A stretch of 62,597 bases of DNA from Photobacterium proteolyticum (GCF_001939735.1 NZ_MJIL01000089.1:3590-66186); one strand, 5' to 3'; shown: positions 9,124 through 18,655, counted from the stretch's first letter. Translations and numbers: made by a program. The notes: generated by a model not told the origin, from the letters alone.

Positions 9124-10356
9124 ATGTTGATATATAAAGCAATGGTAAGCGTCAACAAACAGCTCAACAAACTCGTCACCATCCCCTTCCCTCACCTTGA
9201 AGCTGGGATAAACAGCCTCAATAAAGCGGGCGAGCTCATGGCAATAGCAGGGGCAAAGAAGGCCATGATTGTCACCGGCAGGAGCAGTTCTGCAGCCATT
9301 ATTCCTGCACTTTGCAACTCACTGGATGAACATGGCATCGACTACGCTATCTTCAACCAAGTGATGCCCGACCCAACAATTGCAACAGTGGCAACCGGTG
9401 CCGATTTCTATAAGCAGTTTCACTGCGATTCAATTATCGCCCTCGGCGGTGGATCACCCATCGATTGCGCCAAAGTGATCGGAGCTAAAGTGGTCAGAGA
9501 CAGGCCAGTGAGAACCATGGCCGGAAAACTCAAAATCAGAAGAAAACTACCGCCATTTCTTGCGATTCCAACCACGGCTGGCACTGGCTCGGAAGCCACT
9601 GTCGCCGCAGTTGTTTCCGATCCAGCAGCACGGCAAAAGTTTGCGATCGTCGATCCTGCATTGCTGCCTGATTACGCAATCATCGATCCCAAGCTGATGA
9701 TTGGGCTGCCGCAAGATATGACAGCAGCAACCGGTATGGATGCACTCACCCACGCAGTAGAAGCATTCATCGGTACGTATAACACGCCTCTGAGTGACAA
9801 ATATGCCAGGCAGGCAATAGAGAAAATCTTCGAGTTCCTACCTAAAGCCTATAACAATGGCCAAGATCTGGAAGCGCGAGAGCAAATGGCGATGGCATCT
9901 TATGAGGCTGGCTGTGCCTTTACCCGCGCATTTGTAGGCTATGTTCACGCTATCGCCCACCAGCTCGGCGGTATGTACCATATCCCGCACGGACAGGCGA
10001 ACGCGATCCTACTACCCGAAGTACTACGCTTGTTGCATCCATACTGTAAGGCGCGCTTGGAAGAGTTGGCGAATGTCATAGGCCTAAACAACGGCAGTGA
10101 GTTCATTGATGCGGTGGTTGAGCTCAATAAAAAACTCAACATTCCGAATGGATTTCCTGAATTAAAGGCCGAAGATATAACACTTATCAGTCAACGGGCA
10201 TTAGCCGAAGCCCATGGTACCTACCCTGTACCGGGTTACTTGAGCCAAAGTCAGTGTGAAAGGCTACTCAAACAGTTTCTTGTTGTGACACCGGAAAAAG
10301 CTGCACCTGACGTCGAGGCTTCAAAAAAAGCCCTTACGGAACATGCCGAAGGCTAG
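9124..10356 (+). CDS. Iron-containing alcohol dehydrogenase
   Basis: 410-residue group III (Fe-dependent) alcohol dehydrogenase, full length. Visible motifs are the NAD-binding GGGSPIDCAK, the conserved TTAGTGSEAT, and the metal-ligand region DALTHAVEAFIG followed by HAIAHQLGGMYHIPHGQANA, which supplies the histidines. The family oxidises or reduces primary alcohols/aldehydes with NAD(H); the substrate is not readable. AAAGGA lies upstream of the ATG. The last four bases overlap the end of the convergent hydrolase gene, so the two share their 3' ends. Confidence 0.92.
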   Translation: MLIYKAMVSVNKQLNKLVTIPFPHLEAGINSLNKAGELMAIAGAKKAMIVTGRSSSAAIIPALCNSLDEHGIDYAIFNQVMPDPTIATVATGADFYKQFHCDSIIALGGGSPIDCAKVIGAKVVRDRPVRTMAGKLKIRRKLPPFLAIPTTAGTGSEATVAAVVSDPAARQKFAIVDPALLPDYAIIDPKLMIGLPQDMTAATGMDALTHAVEAFIGTYNTPLSDKYARQAIEKIFEFLPKAYNNGQDLEAREQMAMASYEAGCAFTRAFVGYVHAIAHQLGGMYHIPHGQANAILLPEVLRLLHPYCKARLEELANVIGLNNGSEFIDAVVELNKKLNIPNGFPELKAEDITLISQRALAEAHGTYPVPGYLSQSQCERLLKQFLVVTPEKAAPDVEASKKALTEHAEG

Positions 10357-11108
10357 TCCAGCGCCCGCTTAAGCCCTGATACATAATCAGGGAACTGAGA
10401 AATTGTATTGTGGCCTGCATTGGTCACAATAACTACCTCCACCAGCTGATCGCCAAAATGAGCGATTAGCTGGTCGGTTCTGGCACGGGGGATCACCCGG
10501 TCATTTTCGGCAATAAAGATGTAGGTTTGGGCCGTTATATCCTTAACTCGATCCGCTGAACGAAATGTGTCTTTGATCATCAGAGAGACAGGAAACATCC
10601 AGTAGATATCCTTTGCTACGTTCTCAATACTGTCGAACGGGGTCACCAAAATAAGCATATCTACCTGCCGGTTTGCTGCTACATATGTTGCGACACCGGA
10701 GCCTAAACTTCGTCCCATCAAAGATACCGAGTCATGCTGACTCTTTACCGTCTTATAAATATGAACAGCATCACTGTATAGCACCTGTTCAGTAGGGCTC
10801 CCGGCATTACTGCCGTAGCCTCGATAGGGGATAAGGTAAACGGTATAACCAGGTACTACCGCCTCAAAGAAAGGGATGTTCGCTTCGATGCTTTCGGCAT
10901 TTCCGCCATAATAGATTAATGCCTTCGGTTGGCCCTTGTTTAACGCCCAGCCACTGAGTTGTACCCCATCCACGACAAAGCTGACATTCATCTCACCATA
11001 TACATTGCTGGCAGGCTGAGGAAAATACAGAAATTTCCGTTGCAGGGAACAGAAAGTGAGAGCGAAAAGTGCATAGAGCACCACAACGGTTAGCAATATA
11101 CTTTTCAT
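10353..11108 (-). CDS. Membrane-anchored alpha/beta hydrolase
   Basis: 251 residues with an N-terminal hydrophobic anchor (LLTVVVLYALFALTF, about residues 5-19) and an alpha/beta hydrolase fold of the YfhR/BEM46 type. The nucleophile elbow is GRSLGSG, the acid lies in IFIAENDRVIP, and the catalytic histidine is in NAGHNTI near the C-terminus, so the triad looks complete. It probably faces the periplasm. Its ATG follows the DUF2784 stop by only a few bases, so the two are co-transcribed. Substrate unknown. Confidence 0.85.
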   Translation of the reverse strand: MKSILLTVVVLYALFALTFCSLQRKFLYFPQPASNVYGEMNVSFVVDGVQLSGWALNKGQPKALIYYGGNAESIEANIPFFEAVVPGYTVYLIPYRGYGSNAGSPTEQVLYSDAVHIYKTVKSQHDSVSLMGRSLGSGVATYVAANRQVDMLILVTPFDSIENVAKDIYWMFPVSLMIKDTFRSADRVKDITAQTYIFIAENDRVIPRARTDQLIAHFGDQLVEVVIVTNAGHNTISQFPDYVSGLKRALD

Positions 11109-11112
11109 TCCC

Positions 11113-11487
11113 CTACCCAGCTCGCCTGTTCATATAGCAATAATAGACGAGCAAGTAGATTGCAATATTGATCCCGACAGCCACAACACCCAGTACAACC
11201 TGAACATCAATACGCAGCCCGACCGGGTAGATAATGGGGATCAAATAATGTTCGACAAAGCCTCCAGAATATCCCTCGCCACCAGCTAAGTACCTTAACC
11301 GGTTTTCCAACGGCGTTAATGGGCAAATCCACCCTTTGAAGCTGATCACTGCAACCCACAGCGCGGCAGGAATATGAAAAAGTAACAGGTAGCCTCGCCA
11401 GATCACCAGCAACCCACCCAATAACGCGAAGACGATAAATACGAGATGAAAGATAACAACCAGATCAGCCAATATGCGATAGACCAT
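11113..11487 (-). CDS. DUF2784-family membrane protein
   Basis: 124 residues with four hydrophobic segments. The motif WICPLTPLENRLR, followed by GGFVEHYLIPIIYP, is typical of DUF2784 proteins, small inner-membrane proteins of unknown function. It is the first gene of a two-gene unit with the hydrolase. The start ATG at 11487 is the only good candidate. Confidence 0.85.
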   Translation of the reverse strand: MVYRILADLVVIFHLVFIVFALLGGLLVIWRGYLLLFHIPAALWVAVISFKGWICPLTPLENRLRYLAGGEGYSGGFVEHYLIPIIYPVGLRIDVQVVLGVVAVGINIAIYLLVYYCYMNRRAG

Positions 11488-11553
11488 GAATAACGACCTC
11501 TTACCTTAGGTCAAACATAGCCTATTAAAGGCATAACGTTATCCACTTAGACT

Positions 11554-11736
11554 TTGAGCGGTAAAAGTTATACCGACCCTAAACTCGTGGCTTTCGTGAG
11601 TTATCAACAGAAGCTGGGGATAGATTATCTGGGATCAGATAAAGGAGAAATTGAGATAGGGGAAAGAAAGCTTTTTCATCAAGTCTATGAAAACCTTGAT
11701 CATAAACCCCCCACTTCTATGCTGGGCATTTACTGA
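11554..11736 (+). CDS. Doubtful 60-codon open frame
   Basis: A TTG-initiated frame reading GKSYTDPKLVAFVSYQQKLG and ending PPTSMLGIY. There is no clear ribosome-binding site and I recognise no family. The composition looks protein-like, so it may be a fragment of a lost gene rather than noise. Confidence 0.22.
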   Translation: MSGKSYTDPKLVAFVSYQQKLGIDYLGSDKGEIEIGERKLFHQVYENLDHKPPTSMLGIY

Positions 11737-11808
11737 ATCAAGTTTTCACTGACCTGACGGCTTACTATTTCTGTGTTCAATCAGAAACAGTAGAAATACA
11801 ACGGGATA

Positions 11809-11907
11809 CTATTGCTGAAATGTACTGTTCGCACGAACCGCAAACTGGCTACGGTCAAAGTTAAGCTGAGTTGAAAACAGTGACATGAAGTTACGTAGTT
11901 TTTTCAT
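11809..11907 (-). CDS. Small 32-residue protein gene
   Basis: ATG at 11907 is preceded by AGGAGC seven bases upstream, a good ribosome-binding site. The frame encodes MKKLRNFMSLFSTQLNFDRS, then QFAVRANSTFQQ and TAG. The sequence is amphipathic with a basic start and no signal peptide. The promoter side (11920-12010) carries repeated TGTAACT elements, one pair forming a palindrome, so expression is probably controlled. I do not recognise the family; codon-by-codon reading and the strong ribosome-binding site are the only support. It lies 400 bp upstream of the amylase gene in the opposite direction. Confidence 0.55.
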   Translation of the reverse strand: MKKLRNFMSLFSTQLNFDRSQFAVRANSTFQQ

Positions 11908-11928
11908 TTTAAGCTCCTAGTATTAATC

Positions 11929-12006
11929 TGTAACTAATAGTTCAAACTGGTTAGCATTATCACTTAACAGTTCAATTTTGTAACTCAATTCCGTAATTAA
12001 GTTACA
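11929..12006. promoter_or_regulatory. Operator-like TGTAACT repeats between the small gene and amylase
   Basis: TGTAACT at 11979-11985 and AGTTACA at 12000-12006 form an inverted repeat with a 14-base spacer. A third TGTAACT is at 11929-11935, close to the start of the 32-codon gene. The spacing and repetition suggest a dimeric repressor or activator site. From 12007 to 12305, before the amylase ATG, I see no gene and no clear further motif. Confidence 0.4.
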
Positions 12007-12305
12007 GATTAACTATATACGAGCTTAAAAGTGTGATCAAGATCTATTTGAGGTGAATTTTAACCACATTCAGAGTGATATCTCAAAGCTTGCTCACGAC
12101 AAGAAAGTGAACGACTAGCTTCCACACAGATATCACGCTTTGTAGCCCTACAACAGACGGTTCAAAATTTGTACTAAGATCAAAAGCTTGCTTTCAAGTC
12201 CCTCACAGAATGCATACCCCATCAAGTATTCCTCGTGGCAATATATTCAAGGAAATAACGATGGCCTATAAAGCACGTTAATAATAAAAAACAAAGGTAT
12301 AGAAC

Positions 12306-13838
12306 ATGACATGCTTTAAGATAAAACACGGCCTCACCCTATCCGTGACCCTACTGCTATCGCTAAATATTCATGACGCCTGTGCATCACAAAACGGCAC
12401 CATGATGCAGTACTTCCATTGGTACAACAGCAATGATGGTAGCTTGTGGAACGAGGTTAAAGACAATGCCGCTTCACTCTCTGAAAATGGTATCACCTCA
12501 CTTTGGCTGCCCCCTGCATACAAGGGCGCAGGCGGTAGTAACGATGTTGGTTACGGGGTTTACGATATGTATGACCTTGGAGAATTCGACCAAAAAGGAT
12601 CGGTACGCACCAAATACGGCACCAAGGCGCAATACCTTGCAGCCATTAACGAAGCACACAATAACAATGTTCAAATTTATGGTGACGTTGTTTTCAACCA
12701 CCGTGGTGGCGCTGACAAAAAGCTTTGGGTTGATACCGTCAGGGTCGACTGGGATGACAGAAACAAAGAACTAGGCGATAAATGGATCGAGGCCTGGGTC
12801 GACTTTACCTTCCCGGGAAGAAACGACCAATACTCAAGTTTCCACTGGACGTGGTATCACTTTGACGGCGTAGACTGGGATGATGCCGGTAAAGAGAAAG
12901 CCATCTTCAAATTTAAAGGCATCGGCAAGGCGTGGGACTGGGATGTCAGCTCCGAGAAAGGCAATTATGATTACCTCATGTATGCCGATTTAGATATGGA
13001 CCATCCTGAAGTAAAACAGGAGCTTAAAGACTGGGGAGAGTGGTATCTCAATACGACGGGCGTCGATGGCTTTAGGCTAGATGCCGTTAAGCACATTAAA
13101 TATCAGTATTTACAGGAGTGGATCCAATACCTCAGAGGCAAGACGGGCAAAGAGTTGTTCACCGTCGGTGAATATTGGAACTATGACGTCAACAACCTGC
13201 ACAACTTCATCAGTAAAACCCAGGGTACAATGTCGTTATTTGATGCACCATTGCACATGAACTTTTATCAGGCATCACGTTCCGGCGGTCACTATGATAT
13301 GAGACGACTGATGGATGGCACCCTGATGAAAGACAACCCCGTCAAGGCTGTCACAATTGTTGAAAACCATGATACCCAGCCACTACAAGCACTAGAGTCA
13401 CCGGTTGACTGGTGGTTCAAACCGCTAGCCTACGCCTTCATCCTGCTAAGGGAGGAAGGATACCCGAATGTCTTCTACGCCGATTATTACGGCGCGCAAT
13501 ATTCCGACAAGGGGCACGACATTAATATGGCCCCGGTACGACACTTAAAAGAGCTCATCACAGCCAGGAAGAATTATGCGTACGGCAAACAACACAGCTA
13601 CATGGATGATCCAAACATCATCGGCTGGACACGTGAAGGCAATGCTGAACATCCTAAATCGATGGCTGTTATCATGACCGATGCAGCAGGTGGCGGCAAA
13701 TGGATGTATGCCGGTAAACCAAGTACCGAATTCAAAGATCACCTTTCGAACAGAACGGAAAGTGTCTGGACCAATAGCGATGGCTGGGCGTATTTCCCGG
13801 TCAACGGTGGATCCGTATCGGTATGGGTAAGTCAGTAA
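12306..13838 (+). CDS. Secreted alpha-amylase (GH13)
   Basis: 510-residue alpha-amylase with a signal peptide (cleavage likely after HDACA, about residue 27), so exported to the periplasm or medium, where it hydrolyses alpha-1,4 bonds of starch and glycogen. It is closest to the Bacillus liquefying type (GH13_5): GTMMQYFHWY at the mature start, DVVFNHRGG, nucleophile Asp in GVDGFRLDAVKHI, acid Glu in FTVGEYWN, and the third Asp in VENHDTQ. All catalytic residues are present. No starch-binding domain follows. A strong terminator follows at 13862-13888. Its position upstream of manA and PTS genes is consistent with a sugar-use region, but it is a separate transcript. Confidence 0.93.
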   Translation: MTCFKIKHGLTLSVTLLLSLNIHDACASQNGTMMQYFHWYNSNDGSLWNEVKDNAASLSENGITSLWLPPAYKGAGGSNDVGYGVYDMYDLGEFDQKGSVRTKYGTKAQYLAAINEAHNNNVQIYGDVVFNHRGGADKKLWVDTVRVDWDDRNKELGDKWIEAWVDFTFPGRNDQYSSFHWTWYHFDGVDWDDAGKEKAIFKFKGIGKAWDWDVSSEKGNYDYLMYADLDMDHPEVKQELKDWGEWYLNTTGVDGFRLDAVKHIKYQYLQEWIQYLRGKTGKELFTVGEYWNYDVNNLHNFISKTQGTMSLFDAPLHMNFYQASRSGGHYDMRRLMDGTLMKDNPVKAVTIVENHDTQPLQALESPVDWWFKPLAYAFILLREEGYPNVFYADYYGAQYSDKGHDINMAPVRHLKELITARKNYAYGKQHSYMDDPNIIGWTREGNAEHPKSMAVIMTDAAGGGKWMYAGKPSTEFKDHLSNRTESVWTNSDGWAYFPVNGGSVSVWVSQ

Positions 13839-13861
13839 GAAAAGCCTGAATGACAGACGAA

Positions 13862-13888
13862 AAAAGCCAGTCATTGTGACTGGCTTTT
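13862..13888. terminator. Terminator between amylase and manA
   Basis: AAAAGCCAGTCA pairs perfectly with TGACTGGCTTTT around TTG. It serves the amylase gene and, read from the other side, the convergent manA gene. Confidence 0.85.
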
Positions 13889-13934
13889 ATTGGCACCTAA
13901 GCACTAAATCGTTGATTTAAGAATCTTCTAAAAG

Positions 13935-15134
13935 TCAATTGTATGCGCGGGCAAATCGTCCAGTAGAAGTTACTGTATAACCGTCAGCATAAGTCGGAAT
14001 AAACACAGACTCCCCTTTCTCTATAGTCAGAGTCTCACCGTTCACATGTCCAACAGTCACAGCCCCGTCTATCGCAAACAGAATTTCAGCGCTACTAGTC
14101 GTCAACGTGAGATCCTGCTGATTGTGATACACACTGAACTTAAAGTCAGGAACCGGGATCGGGTAATGCAAACCACCTTCAGAGTGCTCCGGAGCCAGAA
14201 GTAACTTATCTTCCGGCATAGAAACAAAACGTGTGCTTGTGACCAGCTCAGCAATGTCCATGTGCTTAGGCGTTAGTCCTGCTCTCAATACGTTATCAGA
14301 GTTCGCCATGATCTCCAGGCCCGTGCCATTGATATACGCATGCGGCGTACAGGCATGCAGGAACATTGCCTCACCCGGCTGTAGGGTCAACACATTGAGC
14401 ATTAGCGGCGAGAACAGACCAATATCGCCCGGGTACTGCCCGGCAAGTTCCAAGATTAAAGCAAACAGTTCATCGTCTTTATTCTGCTCGGCGTAAGCCA
14501 ACAGTCCAGCCAGAGCCGTTTCTTTCACTTCCCCCTGAAGCGAGAGCATTGCCTCGAAGAACTGGCGCAAACCGGTTTCATTCTGGTTTTCTTCCAGTGC
14601 TACAACCAACTCGAGCAAGTCAGCAATGTCCAGACAACGGAACAGGCTAACAATCTGACCAATCTCGCGGAAGCCATTCATTGCCTGATACGGCGTCAAA
14701 GCATAGACCAGCTCAGGTTTGTGATTAGGATCTTTGTAATTACGGTGACCAGCGCTCAGGGGAATGCCAGCGTCTTGCTCTTTGGCAAAACCAACCTCGG
14801 CTTGTGCCTTGCTTGGGTGAACCTGGATCGACAGCGCTTTCTCGGCAGCCAGCACCTTAAACAGGTACGGAAGCTCACCAAACTGGTCATCGGTCTCCAC
14901 GCCAATTGTCGCGGCTTTATCTGCTGCGATAAAATCAGCAAGGCGGGTAGTCTCACCCTCAACGTCTATCTGGGAACAACCGTTTGGATGAGCACCCATC
15001 CAGATTTCTGCCTGTGGATTACCCTCAGGATTGGCAATCCCAAACAGGGATTCAATGGATGTCGTGCTTCCCCATGCATAATCTTGGATAACATTGTGCA
15101 TACGGAAAAAACAAGGAGATGTGGAAACGGTCAT
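13935..15134 (-). CDS. manA: Mannose-6-phosphate isomerase, class I
   Basis: 399 residues, full length for type I phosphomannose isomerase, which interconverts mannose-6-phosphate and fructose-6-phosphate in the cytoplasm using zinc. Seen in order: NVIQDYAWGS at the start, EIWMGAHPNG, IQVHPSKAQA (zinc-binding Gln/His), and NYKDPNHKPELVYALTPY (zinc-binding Glu). A further zinc-ligand histidine is expected in ACTPHAYING. It lies just downstream of the PTS IIABC gene on the same strand but behind a hairpin terminator, so it likely has its own promoter as well. It channels the product of a mannose-type PTS into glycolysis. Confidence 0.95.
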   Translation of the reverse strand: MTVSTSPCFFRMHNVIQDYAWGSTTSIESLFGIANPEGNPQAEIWMGAHPNGCSQIDVEGETTRLADFIAADKAATIGVETDDQFGELPYLFKVLAAEKALSIQVHPSKAQAEVGFAKEQDAGIPLSAGHRNYKDPNHKPELVYALTPYQAMNGFREIGQIVSLFRCLDIADLLELVVALEENQNETGLRQFFEAMLSLQGEVKETALAGLLAYAEQNKDDELFALILELAGQYPGDIGLFSPLMLNVLTLQPGEAMFLHACTPHAYINGTGLEIMANSDNVLRAGLTPKHMDIAELVTSTRFVSMPEDKLLLAPEHSEGGLHYPIPVPDFKFSVYHNQQDLTLTTSSAEILFAIDGAVTVGHVNGETLTIEKGESVFIPTYADGYTVTSTGRFARAYN

Positions 15135-15307
15135 TGTTTTACCTTACGTTAAATACTGATTTCATCAGTACAATTACTCATGGAATCAGTATCAGTCGCT
15201 ATTTTACAGCGCTATTAAGCAACGCGAAATTTTAGCAGAATCTGATGATTTTGAAATGGGATTTGTCTGTCAATTGTTGAGCACTCATACCGAGTAAATT
15301 ACCAGAT

Positions 15308-15353
15308 AAAAAACGCCCTTCTTGCCCCATTAAGAGAGGAAAGAAGGGAGCGT
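15308..15353 (-). terminator. Terminator after the PTS IIABC gene
   Basis: On the minus strand ACGCTCCCTTCTT pairs with AAGAAGGGCGT and is followed by a T run (GTTTTTT). It separates the PTS gene from manA. Confidence 0.7.
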
Positions 15354-15354
15354 A

Positions 15355-15401
15355 CATGCCAGCACGGGGGTTAAGTACATATCACTCAGTGTACTGGCAT
15401 G
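15355..15401. other. Nested inverted repeat in the manA/PTS gap
   Basis: CATGCCAG (15355-15362) pairs with CTGGCATG (15394-15401), with an inner AGTACA/TGTACT pair. It sits directly beside the terminator in a 320-bp gap without genes. It may be a protein-binding site or part of a small structured RNA; nothing decides between these. Confidence 0.4.
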
Positions 15402-15454
15402 CTCTTATTACACTTTTATCTGTTTTCTCTTTATTGACTTACGCGAATCTTGAC

Positions 15455-17356
15455 TTAGGCCAGAGCCGCCTGCGCTTTAGCCTGACGCATTTTCTTCAGG
15501 GAAATTGCTACCAGTGCCGTTACCACAGAGCCCGCAATCATACACACGATAGCCATTAGTGGTTTATTCATCGCACCCAGCAGGGCCACAACCGGACCAC
15601 CGTGCGCCACGCTGTTTGTTATACCGAAAGAGAATGCCATTACTGCGGCTACCATCGAGCCCAGTACGTTGGCCGGGATCACTGACATCGGATCCTGCGC
15701 GGCAAACGGAATCGCACCTTCCGAGATACCTACCAAGCCCATGGCACTTGCCGCTTTACCGGCTTCAAGTTCAGACTCTTCGAACAAGTTAAGTTTACGA
15801 CCAATAATGGTTGCCAGGCCCATACCCAGCGGTGCAACCGGGATAGCACACGCCATCGCACCCATGAACTGTGTCTGACCGCTGGCAATCATGCCGACCG
15901 AGAACAGGAAGGCCACCTTGTTGAACGGACCACCCATATCGAAACCAGCCATACCACCCAGTACGATACCCAGCAGAACCACGTTACCTGTGCTCATGCT
16001 GGTTAGCATGGCGTTCAAGCCATCCATCAAGCTGGCAATCGGGGCACCGATAACAAAGATGAACAGGCTGGAGATAAACAGGCTACCTGCAATCGGTGCA
16101 ATCATGATTGGCACCAAAGGCTGGATAAACTTGTGATAGTTGATGCTCACTAGCCACTTAACAAAGTAGCCCACCAGCAGACCAGCCACAATCGCACCAA
16201 TAAATCCGGTACCCGCCTCGGCACCGTAGAACGAACCGTTATTAGCGATCCAGCCGCCAATCAGGCCCGGGGCCAATGCAGGTCGGTCGGCAATCGCGTA
16301 GGCAATATAGCCGGCCAGGATAGGGATCATCAGCGTAAAGGCCACCACACCGACATCGAGCACTTTCTGCCACATGCTGCCTTCAGGAATAGCCATTCCC
16401 GCTTCAGATGGCTGACCTCCCAAGGCTAATGCCAAAGCAATAAGCAGACCACCGGTAACCACGAACGGGATCATATGCGAAACCCCGTTCATCAAATAGC
16501 GGTATAAATCTGAACGAGCCTGAGAGACTTTGCTCTCAGTCTGTGCAGGCGCATCCTCTCCCGAAACTTGGTAAGTCGCAGCCTGCAGAGCCTGGTTGAT
16601 GAGCCCCTTGCCATCTTTGATCGGCGCTTTCACACCGGTTTTAACCAGCTTTTTGCCTGCGAACCGGGTCATATCTACTTGCTTGTCGCAGCTGACGATA
16701 ATCGCTTCTGCGCGCTCGATTTCTTCGGCTGTTGGGCTGTTCTTTACACCAATCGAACCATTGGTTTCGACTTTCATTTCATAACCAAGCTCGGCAGCGG
16801 CTTTTTCCAACGCCTCCGCAGCAAGGTAAGTATGGGCAACACCTGCAGGGCAGCCAGTCACACCAATCAGCAACCCTTTGTCAGCTACCGGAGTTGTTTC
16901 ACTCGGCTCTGTTTTTGCCAGCAACAGACCAAGTGCCTCCTGCGCGCTTTTCGCCGACATAAATTCATCAATAAATCCGTCTTCAATCAGCTTCGAAGAC
17001 AATTCGGCCAGCACTTCAATATGGTGATTTGCGCCGCCATCTGGAGAAGCAATCATGAAAAAAAGTTTGGATGGCAGGCCGTCTTCCGCGCCATATTCAA
17101 TACCGCTGCGACTGATACCAATCGCTACCGCAGGTTCGGACACCGCACCACTTTTGGCATGAGGCAGCGCAACACCTTCTTCAAAACCGGTGTTCCCCAG
17201 CTCTTCACGTGCATGGATATCCGCTAAAAACTGGTCCTTGTCGTTCACTCGGCCTTGCTTGTGCAGCAAGTCGATCATTTCGACAAAAACCTCTTCTTTG
17301 GTCGTCGCCTGAAGGTTCAGGCAAATCAACTGCTCATTAATCAAGTTGGTGATCAT
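15455..17356 (-). CDS. PTS fructose-family transporter IIABC (mannose/fructose type)
   Basis: 633-residue sugar phosphotransferase permease with domain order A-B-C. EIIA carries the phosphorylated histidine in GVALPHAKS (His66), EIIB the cysteine in GVTGCPAGVAHTY (Cys169), and EIIC is a set of membrane helices from about residue 290 to 620. It imports and phosphorylates a hexose. Two neighbours, manA downstream and an AraC regulator divergent upstream, point to mannose as substrate. The order matches, as I remember it, V. cholerae VC1823-VC1827, where VC1826 is a mannose transporter. That assignment is inference; fructose is the alternative. Confidence 0.92.
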   Translation of the reverse strand: MITNLINEQLICLNLQATTKEEVFVEMIDLLHKQGRVNDKDQFLADIHAREELGNTGFEEGVALPHAKSGAVSEPAVAIGISRSGIEYGAEDGLPSKLFFMIASPDGGANHHIEVLAELSSKLIEDGFIDEFMSAKSAQEALGLLLAKTEPSETTPVADKGLLIGVTGCPAGVAHTYLAAEALEKAAAELGYEMKVETNGSIGVKNSPTAEEIERAEAIIVSCDKQVDMTRFAGKKLVKTGVKAPIKDGKGLINQALQAATYQVSGEDAPAQTESKVSQARSDLYRYLMNGVSHMIPFVVTGGLLIALALALGGQPSEAGMAIPEGSMWQKVLDVGVVAFTLMIPILAGYIAYAIADRPALAPGLIGGWIANNGSFYGAEAGTGFIGAIVAGLLVGYFVKWLVSINYHKFIQPLVPIMIAPIAGSLFISSLFIFVIGAPIASLMDGLNAMLTSMSTGNVVLLGIVLGGMAGFDMGGPFNKVAFLFSVGMIASGQTQFMGAMACAIPVAPLGMGLATIIGRKLNLFEESELEAGKAASAMGLVGISEGAIPFAAQDPMSVIPANVLGSMVAAVMAFSFGITNSVAHGGPVVALLGAMNKPLMAIVCMIAGSVVTALVAISLKKMRQAKAQAALA

Positions 17357-17809
17357 GAGTGTTCCCCCTGTATTTATACTTTTAAGTTCAGCATTCGTGT
17401 TGCCGTTGGGGATATTTTCAGCGATCCGGCTCCACTCTTATAGTGTACCAGAGAGGCATTTACTGGATATTTGTAACATCAAAACCATTTTGTGATCTAA
17501 CCCTCACCTCACCAACCTCAGTTCAACATTAATGGGAATGACATGATATTCCTTATTAATTAATGAGTTAAAGGCATATTTATCTATTTTTCACAGCAAA
17601 AACGCCAATTGCCATTACGTCAAAAACAATGAACACTAGACAGTGGTAACCATGAAAAAGAGGTCGACCGGATAATTTACGTGACCCAGCTCACGGATAA
17701 TATTCAATTCTATTTTACGGGTAGTAACTCTACACCGGACAATGAATAATAATGCCGACAATGACCTAACCTATTCGCTGAGCCAATCCCACCAGGAGGT
17801 ACCATTACC
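17357..17809. promoter_or_regulatory. Divergent promoter region, PTS IIABC / AraC regulator
   Basis: 453 bp without a gene between two divergent starts, so it must hold both promoters and probably the AraC operator. I see AT-rich stretches (a TTAATTAA palindrome near 17557) but cannot mark -35/-10 boxes with confidence. AGGAGGT at about 17794-17800 is the ribosome-binding site of the AraC gene. Confidence 0.45.
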
Positions 17810-18655
17810 ATGGGCAAGGTATTCCATGACCTTATCGATACCCTGCTTTCCGAACGGGAGCACTTCAACCGCATTTGGTTTGCCGGGGATCAGGTCACGC
17901 CGCCCCCGTTTAGCTATCAGGTTAACTTCCCGCGCCTGGAACTGGTGATTAACGGTGAGTACATTAACGAGCTGGAAGATCCGGAGCTTGGGATCACAGA
18001 AGTCAAAATCATGGCTGGTGATGCGCTCTATATCCCGCCAAACAGCTGGAACAAGCCCAATTGGGATACGGATTGTTCAGTATTGAGTCTATTATTCGGT
18101 CGTCGCCAGCTAGGCTTTAGCTTGGTTAGTAAGGCAAAAGATCAAACCAACTTTCATGATATTCAAAAGCACAGCATCCAGACACGTACCGGCCATGCGA
18201 TTGACCATATACTGTCTGCACTTAATGCCCTGTCCAAAGAACCACTCCAGCAACCAATGGACGAACACTTGCTATTGGCCCTGATGAGCTATTGCCAGAG
18301 CATGCTTTCGGTTCCGGAAAATTCGACTAAAAAGCGTAGCGAGGATCTCTATCAGGGGATCTGCATTTACATCCAGGAAAACTTTCACCGGGCAATCAGC
18401 CGTGACAGCATTGCCACCCGATTCAATATCAGCCCCAATCACCTCTCGCGCCTGTTTCGTCAACAGGGACACATGCGACTGGCCGATTATATTACCTGGG
18501 TACGGATCGAACGAGCCAAGTTCATGCTAAAGAAATACACCTTCCGATTACACGAAGTGGCTACCCGATGCGGATTTCAAGATGTGAACTATTTCTACCG
18601 GGTATTTAAGAACAAAACAGGACTTACTCCTTCGGAGTATCGCAGTTCGCTGTAA
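17810..18655 (+). CDS. AraC-family transcriptional regulator
   Basis: 281 residues. The N-terminal half is a cupin-like sensor (GDALYIPPNSWNKPNWD), the C-terminal about 100 residues hold the two AraC helix-turn-helix motifs: SRDSIATRFNISPNHLSRLF and the signature VATRCGFQDVNYFYRVFKNK followed by TGLTPSEYR. A very strong AGGAGGT precedes the ATG. It is divergent from PTS IIABC and convergent with the EIIA gene, overlapping the latter by 32 bases at the 3' ends. It probably activates the PTS/manA genes when the sugar is present; this is inferred from context. Confidence 0.9.
   Translation: MGKVFHDLIDTLLSEREHFNRIWFAGDQVTPPPFSYQVNFPRLELVINGEYINELEDPELGITEVKIMAGDALYIPPNSWNKPNWDTDCSVLSLLFGRRQLGFSLVSKAKDQTNFHDIQKHSIQTRTGHAIDHILSALNALSKEPLQQPMDEHLLLALMSYCQSMLSVPENSTKKRSEDLYQGICIYIQENFHRAISRDSIATRFNISPNHLSRLFRQQGHMRLADYITWVRIERAKFMLKKYTFRLHEVATRCGFQDVNYFYRVFKNKTGLTPSEYRSSL

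Noticed and set aside
16568..17227. 219-codon plus-strand open frame opposite the PTS IIABC gene
   Set aside because: Antisense to a conserved EIIA/EIIB coding sequence; codon pattern and lack of a ribosome-binding site show it is a shadow.
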